From assembly GCA_026982695.1 (NCBI GenBank), contig JALSGS010000022.1, forward strand, positions 1 through 61,106: a stretch of DNA of 61,106 bases, read 5' to 3'. Position 1 is the first letter of the stretch. The number at the start of each line of letters is the position of its first letter. Under the pieces are notes generated by a model, which was given only the letters and a program-made list of their open reading frames with translations, was not told where the DNA came from and did not search any database. The DNA comes from Saprospiraceae bacterium. GTDB lineage: Bacteria; Bacteroidota; Bacteroidia; Chitinophagales; Saprospiraceae. Positions 1-9,540 of the stretch are shown here, one piece after another. A program made the translations under genes and the position numbers.

Positions 1-14
1 CAAATATAATGAAT

Positions 15-24
15 GGGGGGGGGG
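15..24. repeat. Homopolymer tract of ten G
   Basis: Ten consecutive G residues lie 174 bases upstream of the preferred start of the efflux adaptor gene. A tract of this length is prone to slipped-strand change in length, so it could alter transcription of the adaptor. It could equally be a sequencing or assembly artefact. Nothing else is recognised in the first 134 bases. Confidence 0.5.
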
Positions 25-197
25 TAACAAGCAAGATTTTTTGCACTTTTTTTAAAAGAGTGCTTTCCCCGATAAAGGGCACCAGCATTACTTGTCGTTT
101 GCGTGTGATGTATTACTTTTAAGACATCACCTTTATGCCAGTAGGAGCAGTTCGTAGCGCAAGAACACTGGCTCTTCATACCAAAACACCAAACAGT

Positions 198-1346
198 ATG
201 ACACACTACGCCCTCCACCTCGCCTGTGCGCGACATACTGTGCCTTGCTCTGTCTACACCCTGTTGATTTTGTGTGCACTACTGTGGTGTGGATGTGCGG
301 ATTCCAACTCTGAACCTGCTGCAGTCACTGATGCCGCGACACTACAAGCTACAGCACCTCGTCAGATGGTACGCGTACAACCCGTGCGGCGCGGTTCATT
401 TGCGGTAGTGCGCCATGCTACGGGTCTTGTGCGTGCAGCGCGAAAAGTGGATATCGTGGCACCGCGCACAGGGCGTATCCTCCAGTTAGCTGTACGTGAA
501 GGACAACGCGTAAGGCGCGGAGCGCTCATCGCACTGATCGACACCACGGAGCTGCACTTTGAGCTGCGCGCAGCGCGCCTCAAAGTAGAAGAAGCTGAAT
601 ACCAAAAGAACGATATGCTTGTCATGCAAGGTGGGAAATGGGGTGTCGATAGCAGCGTCAGCGAAGCAGTACGCAACAACATACTCATTGTGAGCGGATT
701 AAAACAAGCACGTGAAACACTCCACCGGCTGGAGCACGCACGACAACAGTGCTTTGTTCGCGCCCCTTTCGACGGGCGCATCGCCGAAGTGCAAGTAACA
801 GAAGGTGCCATAGCCACATCGGGAAAAAAGCTGTGCGTCTTGCTCGACGCCTCCTCCTACGAAGCCGAGTTCATGCTCTTAGAACAAGAAGCCGTATCCG
901 TGCACCCTGGCATGCAAGTACAGGTACAGCCTTTGGCCCTGGAAGCATACAACTTCCGCGCACACATCCACAGCATCAATCCGGTCGTCAATGAAGAGGG
1001 GCTGGTCCGCGTACGAGCACGCATACAAGAAAACAGCCGGGCAGCTACATCGCTAATGGAAGGTATGCAAGTATCTGTAGGCATAGCGCAAATGCTTCCC
1101 GACCAACTCATCATACCGCGTACCGCCGTCGTACAGCGATCCGCTCGCCCCGTAGTCTTTACTTACGACACGCAAAGCGAGCGTGCTCAATGGCACTACA
1201 TCACCATTGCCGCACAAAACAGCGAAGAGGTAGCCATCGCTGAAGGCCTTCAAGCAGACCAGCTGGTCATCGTAGAAGGCAACCTTACGCTTGACCACGA
1301 TGCTTTGGTCGAAGTTGTAGATTCCTTGCCCCAATTGGCAAAGTGA
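198..1346 (+). CDS. RND efflux periplasmic adaptor lipoprotein (HlyD/MFP family)
   Basis: This is the membrane-fusion subunit of a tripartite efflux pump; it would link an inner-membrane RND permease to an outer-membrane channel in the periplasm. The open frame runs from 135, but the ATG at 198 (382 residues) is preferred because it opens directly onto a signal sequence ending in Cys-Gly-Cys at residues 31-33, a plausible lipidation site. After a low-complexity linker come the first half of a biotinyl-lipoyl-like domain (IVAPRTGRILQLAVREGQRV), a short helical hairpin, the second half (VRAPFDGRIAEVQVTEGAI) and beta-barrel and membrane-proximal domains. The partner permease follows only after an ~880-base spacer. 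No TolC-type channel gene is in the window. The family is clear; the substrate is not. Confidence 0.88.
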   Translation: MTHYALHLACARHTVPCSVYTLLILCALLWCGCADSNSEPAAVTDAATLQATAPRQMVRVQPVRRGSFAVVRHATGLVRAARKVDIVAPRTGRILQLAVREGQRVRRGALIALIDTTELHFELRAARLKVEEAEYQKNDMLVMQGGKWGVDSSVSEAVRNNILIVSGLKQARETLHRLEHARQQCFVRAPFDGRIAEVQVTEGAIATSGKKLCVLLDASSYEAEFMLLEQEAVSVHPGMQVQVQPLALEAYNFRAHIHSINPVVNEEGLVRVRARIQENSRAATSLMEGMQVSVGIAQMLPDQLIIPRTAVVQRSARPVVFTYDTQSERAQWHYITIAAQNSEEVAIAEGLQADQLVIVEGNLTLDHDALVEVVDSLPQLAK

Positions 1347-1907
1347 CAGCTCTTTACCGTTCAATGCGATGCCAACAAAAAGTAGCACAAATACCAAATC
1401 ACGAACCACATATCCACGACAGCAAAATAGATCTCAATATCAGTCCTGTATTTTCAAGCACTCCAATCCAAAGTATAAAAAAGCAATCATGCCCCATCCA
1501 TCATCTAAACAACACTTTTGTAAAGTAGACAACCACAACCATGAGGTAGCAGCTCGCTACTTCTTCCCAACGTGGCGATATATCTATTCCAGTGCGGAGA
1601 GGGCCAGGCCACCTGCCAGGTGCAAAGCCTCTGAAAAAATGCTTTACTCAAGTTTCAGGGGTTAAAAAAGGGGTAAAAAAGTGGGAGTTGATTGTGTTTC
1701 AAATGTATGAAAATCAGTATATTGAATATAAATAAGGGCCAAAACAACTCCCGATGCGATATACGAATAATCTACAAATCACCTCTGGTTACTTTGCTTC
1801 TTTTGATAAACTGAACACCTTTTTGAGAAGTTTTTGAGTTTATGCCGGCTCAAAGGTGTGGTTGGCCAAATATCCGAGATTTTCGATTTTATACTCATGG
1901 CGAGGTG

Positions 1908-1933
1908 GTTTGGGAGGCTGACGCCTCCCAAAC
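1908..1933. repeat. Perfect 11-bp inverted repeat (hairpin)
   Basis: GTTTGGGAGGC and its exact reverse complement are separated by four bases (TGAC). No T-tract follows on either strand, so it is not a typical intrinsic terminator. The core recurs in the hairpin at 1969-1989. Confidence 0.7.
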
Positions 1934-1968
1934 TTCTTATCTTTCGCTGGCTTGTGAGTTGTAAATCT

Positions 1969-1989
1969 CCCAAACCATTTCGGTTTGGG
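1969..1989. repeat. 8-bp inverted repeat sharing the same core
   Basis: CCCAAACC and GGTTTGGG are separated by five bases. The arms repeat the core of the hairpin 36 bases upstream, which suggests the two are parts of one repeat unit rather than independent terminators. Confidence 0.65.
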
Positions 1990-2228
1990 TATAGATGTAA
2001 AAAAGAAGATAGGCTCAGTAGTTCTAAAAGGCAACGAAATACTGAAAATCTTTAACTTGAATCAATTGCTTTTGACTACCGAAACTTGGCTTTATATTCA
2101 CCCTATGGGAATGCTACCAGTCGATCTTAGGCAACTGCAGCATAGAAAAGGGGTGATTGTAGGCACATTATAATCGTACAAAGTAAATTAGGGACAATTC
2201 AGCATATACCTACCAAACGCGATTTAGC

Positions 2229-5225
2229 ATGCAAGAGGCGTTGCACTTTCTGGTGCGCCGACCCATTGGTGTTACGATGAGCTTTATGGCTGCAGTGGTA
2301 ATGGGTATAGTGGCAGTGCTGACCTTACCTGTCTCGCTCATGCCCAAAGCAGACTTACCGGTGGTGCGCGTGCGCATCGAAGGTAACGGGATGGATCCGC
2401 GCACCCTGGAAGAAAGTGTCGTACAGCCCCTGCGCCAACAGCTCATGCAGACAGGGGGCTTGCGCGACATCCATAGCCGTACGCGGCCGGGCGGTGCGCT
2501 TATCGAACTGCTCTTTGATTATGGCCACGATATCGACTTGGCCTTTCTCGAAGTAAATGAAAAGGTGGACCTGACCATGCCCCTACTGCCCAGCCATGTC
2601 GAGCGGCCACGGGTGGTCAAATCCACCATCACCGACATACCGGTATTTCTACTCAGCGTGGCTGCACGCGACACCATCGACCCGCTCGAGCTGGCACAGT
2701 TCACCCGTTCGGTCGTACAGCGCCGCATAGAACAGCTGCCCGAAGTGGCCTTTGCCGATCGCAGTGGTTATGCCCTTGCTCAAGTACACATCCAACCGCG
2801 CCAGCCGTGGTGGGACGAGGTCCAAATGGATGCAGCCCGCCTCGAAGCCCTTTTGAACCAATGGAACTACGAATTGCAGCCGATTACCATAGCTGATGGT
2901 CCTTTCGAGTTTGTGCTGCGTACCGACGCCCACATGCGCTCCATAGCCGATCTGGAACGCCTACCATTCAAGCAAGGCAATCGCCTCTTGCACCTAGGCG
3001 ACGTGGCCGACATCCGTCTGGTGCCTGCACCTGCTCAAGGCATACACTTACTCGATGGCAAGCCAGCTGTAGTGTTTGCCATCCGCAAGAAAGCCAATGC
3101 GCGCCTGTTTGACCTGGTAGCGCACTTCGAAGCACTGATCGACGACTTGCGCAACAGCTACCCCCAGCTCGAATTTTGCGTCACGCACGATCAGACGGCC
3201 TTGCTGCGCGTGTCTCTGGCCAATCTGGCTTCGAGTTTGGCATGGGGTACACTGTTTGCCTTTGTCGTTTTGTTGACCTTTTATCGTCAATGGCGCTTGT
3301 CCGCACTCATAGGCATCACCGTACCCACGGCATTGATCATCGCTTTTGTGGGTTTCTACCTGATCGGGCTGAGCATGAACATTATTTCGCTGGCAGGGCT
3401 CATTTTGGGCATCGGCCTAATGATTGACAATGCCATCATCGTATTGGACAACATCCGACAACACGCTGCTCAAGGGCACAGTCTGCGCCATGCCTGTGTG
3501 CTGGGCACTGCAGAAGTATTTCCGCCTCTACTCAGTTCGGCCCTAACCACATGCTCAGTTTTTCTACCACTCATCTTCTTAAGCGGCATTGGTGGTGTGT
3601 TGTTTTTCGATCAGGGTGTTTCTATTGCATTAGTGCTGGCCAGCTCTTTAGCTGTATCCATGCTATTGCTACCCACGTTGGTGCTACTGGTCTGGCAGGG
3701 GCGCCATTTGCCGAAAGGCGAATTGACGCAATTGGCTCGTGGCTTTCACCAAACGTCCAGTTGGATTATCCGACATCCATATGGATTCAGCATAATCATA
3801 GGGCTACTGCTGGCTTCAGGTGTAGGGCTGGTCCTACACCTGCCCCGCACGCAGTTCCCCAAGCTGACGCGACCAGGCCTCGAATGGCACATCGTCTGGA
3901 ACGAACCACTTAGCTTGGCTGCCCATGAGGCCCGTGTGCGCGCGTTGCTACGCGAAGCGGCGCCTGTGCTGCGTCATTCGAACGCCTTTGTGGGCACACA
4001 ACAGTTTTTGCTCGAGCACTTGCCCTTAGAGTCACACGAAGCGCGGCTATTGCTCTTTACTCGTCCAGACATATCGCTCGACAGCCTCGCGCAGGTGCTC
4101 ACCACATATCTACAACAGCGCTATCCCTTGGCACACTCCGAACTCGTGCCCTTACGCACGCTCTTCGACGAAGTGTTCCACATGGGCACGCCACCGCTGG
4201 TCGTACACCTTCAATCAGCAGCGCATCACCACACGCCAGATACTGCCGAAGTAGCGGCAGTACTCGCCTTACTGAGGGAAAAAGGCATTCACCTGCAGCT
4301 ACCTAGCTACCAGCCACTCTATCTACTCCATCTACGAGAAGAAGCATTGTTACGGCACGAAGTGACCCGAGAAGTACTGTTGGGTGAATTACAACGCCAA
4401 CTGAGTATGCATCGCGCTGGCACCCTCTACACGGGCAGCGAGCAGTTGCCTATCGTCGTGGGCAGCACGGCACGCCACACGCTCGAGCAGGCCCTACAGC
4501 ATTCCATCCGCAATCGGCAGGGGCAGCCCGTACGCATTAGCCAGCTGGTATCGGTGCAGCCCCATGTGCAACCTCGTCTGATCACAGCAGGACGCAGTGG
4601 CGAAGCCCTCGAACTGCGTATAGAGCAGGTGACGCCAGGCTTACTCGACAGTATCCGCCAAGTAGTGCGCGCCGAGCCTAGCCTGGTCGCTACCTTTTCA
4701 GGTGCCTACTTCGAGCGCACGCGGCTTTTGGGCGAGCTGAGTATCGTCCTACTCATCGCACTGGCCTTGCTCTACTTCATTTTGGCAGCCCAGTTCGAGT
4801 CGCTGAGCTTGCCATTGATCGTACTACTCACAGTACCTGTAGGTATGACAGGTGCACTGTGGACACTGTGGCTAGGGGGGCAAACCCTCAACCTCGTGGC
4901 CCTCATCGGCATCATTGTCATGAGTGGTATTGTGGTCAACGACGCCATCCTCAAAGTAGACATGATGCAGCGCCTTTCGGCAAATATGCCACTCTACGAG
5001 GCGATACACGAAGCGGGCCAACGACGCCTGCGTCCGATTGTCATGACGTCGCTAACCACTATCCTGGCACTCATACCTGTCTTGCTGAGCGGCGGCCTCG
5101 GTGCTGAGCTACAGCGGCCACTTGCCTGGGCCGTTACGGGTGGCCTCCTTACTGGGACGTTGGCTAGCCTCTACTGGATTCCGCTACTGTTCGCGTGGTT
5201 CTATCGGAAAAAGCATAGAGCTTAG
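2229..5225 (+). CDS. RND-family efflux permease, inner membrane (first of two)
   Basis: A 998-residue proton-driven efflux transporter of the AcrB/MdtB type. It shows the family plan: an N-terminal transmembrane helix after LVRRPIGVTM, a large periplasmic loop, a helix bundle with the fourth-helix motif LGIGLMIDNAIIVLDN (Asp400 in the proton-relay position), a second periplasmic loop and a second bundle ending with IIVMSGIVVNDAIL. It is slightly shorter than the usual 1,030-1,050 residues but has both halves. The second Asp of the AcrB pair is Asn here, and the position of the AcrB helix-10 Lys is Asn, as in many related permeases. It is presumably served by the adaptor upstream. It converges with a second, different RND permease 10 bases away. 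Confidence 0.93.
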   Translation: MQEALHFLVRRPIGVTMSFMAAVVMGIVAVLTLPVSLMPKADLPVVRVRIEGNGMDPRTLEESVVQPLRQQLMQTGGLRDIHSRTRPGGALIELLFDYGHDIDLAFLEVNEKVDLTMPLLPSHVERPRVVKSTITDIPVFLLSVAARDTIDPLELAQFTRSVVQRRIEQLPEVAFADRSGYALAQVHIQPRQPWWDEVQMDAARLEALLNQWNYELQPITIADGPFEFVLRTDAHMRSIADLERLPFKQGNRLLHLGDVADIRLVPAPAQGIHLLDGKPAVVFAIRKKANARLFDLVAHFEALIDDLRNSYPQLEFCVTHDQTALLRVSLANLASSLAWGTLFAFVVLLTFYRQWRLSALIGITVPTALIIAFVGFYLIGLSMNIISLAGLILGIGLMIDNAIIVLDNIRQHAAQGHSLRHACVLGTAEVFPPLLSSALTTCSVFLPLIFLSGIGGVLFFDQGVSIALVLASSLAVSMLLLPTLVLLVWQGRHLPKGELTQLARGFHQTSSWIIRHPYGFSIIIGLLLASGVGLVLHLPRTQFPKLTRPGLEWHIVWNEPLSLAAHEARVRALLREAAPVLRHSNAFVGTQQFLLEHLPLESHEARLLLFTRPDISLDSLAQVLTTYLQQRYPLAHSELVPLRTLFDEVFHMGTPPLVVHLQSAAHHHTPDTAEVAAVLALLREKGIHLQLPSYQPLYLLHLREEALLRHEVTREVLLGELQRQLSMHRAGTLYTGSEQLPIVVGSTARHTLEQALQHSIRNRQGQPVRISQLVSVQPHVQPRLITAGRSGEALELRIEQVTPGLLDSIRQVVRAEPSLVATFSGAYFERTRLLGELSIVLLIALALLYFILAAQFESLSLPLIVLLTVPVGMTGALWTLWLGGQTLNLVALIGIIVMSGIVVNDAILKVDMMQRLSANMPLYEAIHEAGQRRLRPIVMTSLTTILALIPVLLSGGLGAELQRPLAWAVTGGLLTGTLASLYWIPLLFAWFYRKKHRA

Positions 5226-5235
5226 CCACAGCTGA

Positions 5236-8200
5236 TCAGATAGTGCGACGCGGAGCATGGCGCGGCACGAAAAACAGCGGGATAAACCACACCACCACAA
5301 CCACCGAAAAAAGTAGCCCGCCAATAGTGCCTACCGCCAGCGGCGACCAAAACACCTCGCTGCGGCCGTGCATGAGAAACGGGACCATGCCCAGCGCTGT
5401 AGAGACAATAGTGAGCATAATAGGGGCAATTTTATGTACAAAGGCCTTGCGATAGGCCCGTATGGGCGGCCAGCTCGGATATTTTTTGCGCAAGCCATTA
5501 AAATCGTTCAACAACAAGATCACACTATTTACCGATAACCCACTGAGCAACAAAAAGGAAGTGTATCCGCCTTGATCAAAAGGGTAATTGGTCCAGTAAA
5601 ACGCCAGGAAAATGCCTATAAACGACACGGGGATCAGCAAAATAACGGCAAATGCTTGCCGCAACGATTCGAACATCACGGCACAGATGAAGAAGATGAG
5701 CACTACGACCAGGAGCAACATGAGCCAGGATCGGTGTGCCTCTTTCCCCCAGTACCAAGAAAATTGCTCCACAGTATAGCCCAACGGCAGCTCGCGGCGC
5801 ATCTCAGCAATGGCAGCATTGAGATGGCGTTGGCCAAATCGACGCGAGCCCGTATACTCAAACTCAATGAGCTGCAAGTACTGCTGGTCGCGCTTGTGAA
5901 TAGCTTGCGGCACAGTCACCTGCTGCCATCTGCCCAACAAGTCCAGCTTGATGCGCGTACTGTCGATTGTCCAGGACTTATGGCGCAAGGCATACATGTC
6001 GCGATGGGGCAAGGCCTTTGGCGCCAGCCGGACAACTTCTGCTGTTGGCAAGGTAGCTACTACGGGGCGCCGGCGATTGAAGCGGGGCCATAAGTGAGAC
6101 AATGCCGAAAGGGTAAGCTGGCGCACGGCCAATGCCTCCAGCTGTGGTGTGAAGTGGTATTCGTACAAGTCGCGTTCCCACCAATTGAGGTTGGCATCGG
6201 TACGCACCTGCTGCACACGTCGGTGGCGCAATAGTTTTTGCGCAAAGCGCTCGGCAAAGGCCTGCAATTGAGGTCTGTTGTAGCCATACATAGCCACTCG
6301 AAAGCGCGGTGGCATCGCGCCAGAGGTGTTGGAAAAAGCTTGACCTACGCCATAGATATTCCACGAGACACCGCCAAAATTGAGGCTAAAGGCGATGAGA
6401 TGGTTGCGCAGCTGATACGGAAAAAATGGATCGCCCTCCTTGGGAAAATAAATCGCCATACTGCCCTGCTGGCCCGACCATACGCGCGTCACGTACTGAC
6501 GCACTTGGGAGCCAAAGCGACGCACGTATTCCTCGACGCGGCGCAACACCGCATCGAGCTGAGCGGCTGTAGCACCTGTAGGCATCGCCACCTCGACGTA
6601 GAGCACCGTTTCACCTGGATCGCGCCAGCCCGACCCCTCATACACATACCACGCAAAAAGGCGCAGCGTACCGCCCAACACGCGATTGACCACCGGCTTG
6701 ATTTCCTCTACATAGCGCGGATGGCCCAACGTGCGATTGTACCACTCCCACCCCTCAATTTGGTTGGGCAAGTAAAACACGGGCAAACCAAAAAGCAATA
6801 CCACGCCGGCAATAGCCCAAGCGCGCCGCTGCAGCAGCCATCTGATCGCCCAGGCATACCACATACCCCAACGCACCAAACGACGACGCCAGCGCCACGA
6901 ACGCCTTTTGTCAGAGCTTTTGTCAAAACCCAAAGCAGCCATTAGTGCTGGGATAAGCCACAGCGCCACGACAAGAGATACCCCCAAATTAATGGCTAAC
7001 ACAGCAGCAAAATCCGAAAGGTTGAGCCGCCATTGCTCGGGCAAAAACCAAATGATAGTCAATGCCGCCAGTGTGGTGAGCGTGGCGGCAAGTAAGGCGG
7101 GGAAGACCGCACGGTTGCCATGATGCTGCAAATGATGCAGCATCACCACACTATTATCGATGATGATGCCAAAAGATACGGTGATGCCTGCCAATGCATA
7201 CAAGTGTAGCTGTACGTCAAAAAGCCAATAGCCAATCAGTGCGAGCCCCAGATTGGCTATCAAACTGGCCAACACGATTTTTAGGTGACGCCAGTCACGG
7301 TAAACGACCAACACGAATAGCAGCAACAGCACCAACGACCACAGTGTGCGCTGGCGAATCTTGACCAGCTCGGCACGCAAGTGCGCTGTCTCATCGCGAT
7401 CCAAATAAAGATGCCAACCAACTGGCAAGTGCTGCCGAATCTCATCGGCACGCCGATGCAATGCCTTGGACAGCACTAAAGTGTTAACTCCCTGCTCGGC
7501 CCATGCCAGCAAGCGGATGCTGTTGCGGCCATTGATGCGGTAATAGCTCGTCGGAGGGCGTTCGCGATGTACGATTTGTGCTACCTGCCCCAGCCGTAGC
7601 AAGTGCCCATCGCGTGCTTCGACCACGCACTGCTCCAACAAAGCCTGTAGCTCTTCAGCTGTAGCTGCAGGTGGAGGTGCCAGCCGCACAGCCCACTGAT
7701 GCGTACCTTCAGTGGCCATACCCAACTGGCGTGCTCCAAACTGAGCGCGCAAAGCACGGGCGAGCTGGGCCTCTGCAATCCCCATGCGCTCAAGCACGTG
7801 GTCGTCGTAGCGAACAAGCCACTCCAATACGTTACCGCCCTCTACCTGCACGTGGCGCAAGCCCGGTACAAAACCCAAAGCCGGCTGAACGACCTCTATG
7901 GCATAGCGTCGCAACGCCACTGGCGTGACTGGCCCGCTGAGCGACCACACCACCAATGGCTGCTCAGCCTGCTCTTCTTCTGCACTGCGAATCGATATGG
8001 TAGGCCAGCTGACCCCTTCAGGTAGCTGAGGCACTAGCTGCCGAATGCGCGCACTCAAGGCAAAACGCATGAACTCAGGAGAAACCTCGGGGTCAAGTAT
8101 TAGGGTGAGCTGCCCACTACCTACACGCGAAATCGATTCGATACGCCTCACACCTTCCACCAACGACAAAGCTGCTTCCAACGGAGCCGTCACTAGGCGC

Positions 8201-8361
8201 TCGAGCTGCTCGGGCGAAGCACCCGGCCATTGCCAGCGAACCACTACTCGCGCCGACCACAGCCTGGGCTCAAACGTTAAATCCAAACGAGGTACCAGAC
8301 TTACACCCGCCACCGTGAGCAGTGCAAATATCATCAAGCGACGAAAGTAGCGGCCCGACAT
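5236..8361 (-). CDS. RND-family efflux permease, inner membrane (second, divergent)
   Basis: A 1,041-residue RND transporter. An in-frame TTG at 8409 would add 16 residues, but the ATG at 8361 begins directly with MSGRYFRRLMIFALL, the typical charged start and first helix, so it is preferred. The two large periplasmic loops and two helix bundles are present, with ITVSFGIIIDNSVVMLHH in the fourth helix and LSGLSVNSVILLLNDF in the helix that matches AcrB helix 10. It differs strongly in sequence from the permease on the other strand, so it is not a recent duplicate. The pairing recalls heteromeric pumps such as MdtB/MdtC, but the opposite orientation is unusual and a shared complex is inference. 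The periplasmic loops are rich in Arg and Trp. Confidence 0.9.
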   Translation of the reverse strand: MSGRYFRRLMIFALLTVAGVSLVPRLDLTFEPRLWSARVVVRWQWPGASPEQLERLVTAPLEAALSLVEGVRRIESISRVGSGQLTLILDPEVSPEFMRFALSARIRQLVPQLPEGVSWPTISIRSAEEEQAEQPLVVWSLSGPVTPVALRRYAIEVVQPALGFVPGLRHVQVEGGNVLEWLVRYDDHVLERMGIAEAQLARALRAQFGARQLGMATEGTHQWAVRLAPPPAATAEELQALLEQCVVEARDGHLLRLGQVAQIVHRERPPTSYYRINGRNSIRLLAWAEQGVNTLVLSKALHRRADEIRQHLPVGWHLYLDRDETAHLRAELVKIRQRTLWSLVLLLLFVLVVYRDWRHLKIVLASLIANLGLALIGYWLFDVQLHLYALAGITVSFGIIIDNSVVMLHHLQHHGNRAVFPALLAATLTTLAALTIIWFLPEQWRLNLSDFAAVLAINLGVSLVVALWLIPALMAALGFDKSSDKRRSWRWRRRLVRWGMWYAWAIRWLLQRRAWAIAGVVLLFGLPVFYLPNQIEGWEWYNRTLGHPRYVEEIKPVVNRVLGGTLRLFAWYVYEGSGWRDPGETVLYVEVAMPTGATAAQLDAVLRRVEEYVRRFGSQVRQYVTRVWSGQQGSMAIYFPKEGDPFFPYQLRNHLIAFSLNFGGVSWNIYGVGQAFSNTSGAMPPRFRVAMYGYNRPQLQAFAERFAQKLLRHRRVQQVRTDANLNWWERDLYEYHFTPQLEALAVRQLTLSALSHLWPRFNRRRPVVATLPTAEVVRLAPKALPHRDMYALRHKSWTIDSTRIKLDLLGRWQQVTVPQAIHKRDQQYLQLIEFEYTGSRRFGQRHLNAAIAEMRRELPLGYTVEQFSWYWGKEAHRSWLMLLLVVVLIFFICAVMFESLRQAFAVILLIPVSFIGIFLAFYWTNYPFDQGGYTSFLLLSGLSVNSVILLLNDFNGLRKKYPSWPPIRAYRKAFVHKIAPIMLTIVSTALGMVPFLMHGRSEVFWSPLAVGTIGGLLFSVVVVVWFIPLFFVPRHAPRRTI

Positions 8362-8849
8362 CTGTGAGTGCGTTTTCCCTGGCTGAAGATAACAAATCAA
8401 CTGTTCCAAAAAGGCTTTCCATCACCTGTTTGCGCTACAGTACCTCCCTTATTGGCATCTCTAAAAGAACAGCAATCATCTGAAGCTGTGTCAATGCAAC
8501 AGCACAAAACTGACAAGGCATATCTTTGGTGCACATCGGGCGGCAAACGACACTACCAAAGAAAAACCACTCCATCCCGTCACATACGAAGCATCCGTGC
8601 CATCCATGCGTGTGCAGCAAGTACCTACATTGCTCAATGAGTCGTCGAGATACGCCTCATAACCGTTTTCTTGCCCAGGGGTGCACTGCCATGAACCACA
8701 GTAACCACACGGCCTTGCACCCAATTTTGCAATGACAATACAAATCGCAGTTGAAGAAAGTATTTTCAAATATTCACAACTTTTTTTGCAAAAAATGAAT
8801 TCACAGATTTTGCGATACTCCTAATTAATGACCCACAACGCCATCGCAG
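8362..8849. other. Intergenic region with one possible small Cys-rich frame
   Basis: About 490 bases between the second RND permease and the TrhA gene, which are divergent, so it must hold promoters for both. I see no clear TANNTTTG element. On the minus strand a 92-codon frame (8769 to 8491) has only a TTG start and encodes a Cys-rich peptide (CGYCGSWQC, then NVGTCC) after a short hydrophobic start. It could be a small secreted protein, a remnant or chance. I do not annotate it as a gene. Confidence 0.4.
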
Positions 8850-9497
8850 ATGCACCGCAAAAGACCATCATCACTTCGCCATCGCAAAGAAGAATGGGCC
8901 AATACCCTTACACACGGCATTGGCCTCTTAATGGCCATCGTGGGGAGCATCTATTTGCTCTTCCATTTGCCCGACAGGGCTCCCGATCAATGGGTATGGG
9001 GTGCTGCGATTTTTACCTTTGGCATGTGTGGCGTCTATGCCGCTTCTACCATCTATCACGCCGTACAACATCCAGAGTGGAAGGCCCGATTGCGCCAAGT
9101 GGATCACATCAGCATCTATTTTCTCATTGCTGGCACGCGCACGCCTTTAGTCATTCGTTACCTGTCGGGATCACTGGCATGGGGGTATTTGGCCATTTTA
9201 TGGACGCTAGTGGCGATTGGCGTGGCCTACAAGCTCTTTTGGTTTGGGCGTTGTGCTTGGTGCTCTTTAGCACTCTACTTGCTGCTGGGGTGGATGGCGG
9301 TGTTCGTATTGCCAATTATGCGGCCACACATGCCTTCGCTGGTGTGGTGGAGCATCATCGCGGGAGGGTTGGCCTATACAGCGGGCGTAGTATTCTTCGT
9401 GTGGAAAAAGCTTCCCTTTGCCCATGCCATTTGGCATCTCTTCGTCATGGCAGGGACATTGGCACATTTCACAGCCATAGTGATGGCTTTGCAATAA
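8850..9497 (+). CDS. trhA: TrhA/hemolysin III family (PAQR-like) membrane protein
   Basis: A 215-residue protein with about seven transmembrane helices, matching the usual family size. Family marks are the N-terminal WANTLTHGIG helix, STIYHAV at the end of the third helix, DHISIYFLIAGTRTP with its conserved Asp, and the C-terminal HAIWHLFVMAGTLAHF His pair. These Ser, Asp and His positions form the probable zinc site of PAQR-type proteins. Bacterial members are linked to membrane fatty-acid or energy homeostasis; the old hemolysin name does not show haemolytic activity. A longer frame starting at 8828 in another phase is a shadow. A TonB-dependent receptor follows after about 40 bases, possibly cotranscribed. 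Confidence 0.88.
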   Translation: MHRKRPSSLRHRKEEWANTLTHGIGLLMAIVGSIYLLFHLPDRAPDQWVWGAAIFTFGMCGVYAASTIYHAVQHPEWKARLRQVDHISIYFLIAGTRTPLVIRYLSGSLAWGYLAILWTLVAIGVAYKLFWFGRCAWCSLALYLLLGWMAVFVLPIMRPHMPSLVWWSIIAGGLAYTAGVVFFVWKKLPFAHAIWHLFVMAGTLAHFTAIVMALQ

Positions 9498-9540
9498 AGG
9501 GCAAGCATAGTTACTTTAGCAAGCCTTAAACGAATTGCCC

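Larger units (their letters stand above)
1347..2228. other. Long non-coding spacer with palindromic repeats
   Basis: About 880 bases separate the adaptor from its likely permease. Short open frames occur on both strands, but none resembles a protein I recognise and they overlap each other, so I treat the stretch as non-coding. It is AT-rich compared with its flanks and densely folded. There is a 13-base palindrome at 1718-1730, an imperfect inverted repeat at 1816-1858, a perfect 11-base stem at 1908-1933 and an 8-base stem at 1969-1989. The last two share the core GTTTGGG/CCCAAAC, so one motif occurs four times in alternating orientation. A dispersed structured repeat or a decayed mobile element are both possible. 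Confidence 0.6.

Noticed and set aside
1369-1665. 98-codon plus-strand frame after the adaptor
   Set aside because: Composition and content do not look like a protein, it overlaps another frame, and no start context supports it.
6238-6945. A 235-codon plus-strand frame inside the second RND permease
   Set aside because: It lies wholly antisense to a clear RND gene, and its translation is rich in His, Arg and Thr without any domain; it is a shadow of biased codon use.
8828-9529. A 233-codon frame overlapping the TrhA gene in another phase
   Set aside because: The frame starting at 8850 gives the complete seven-helix family pattern, and this one gives none.
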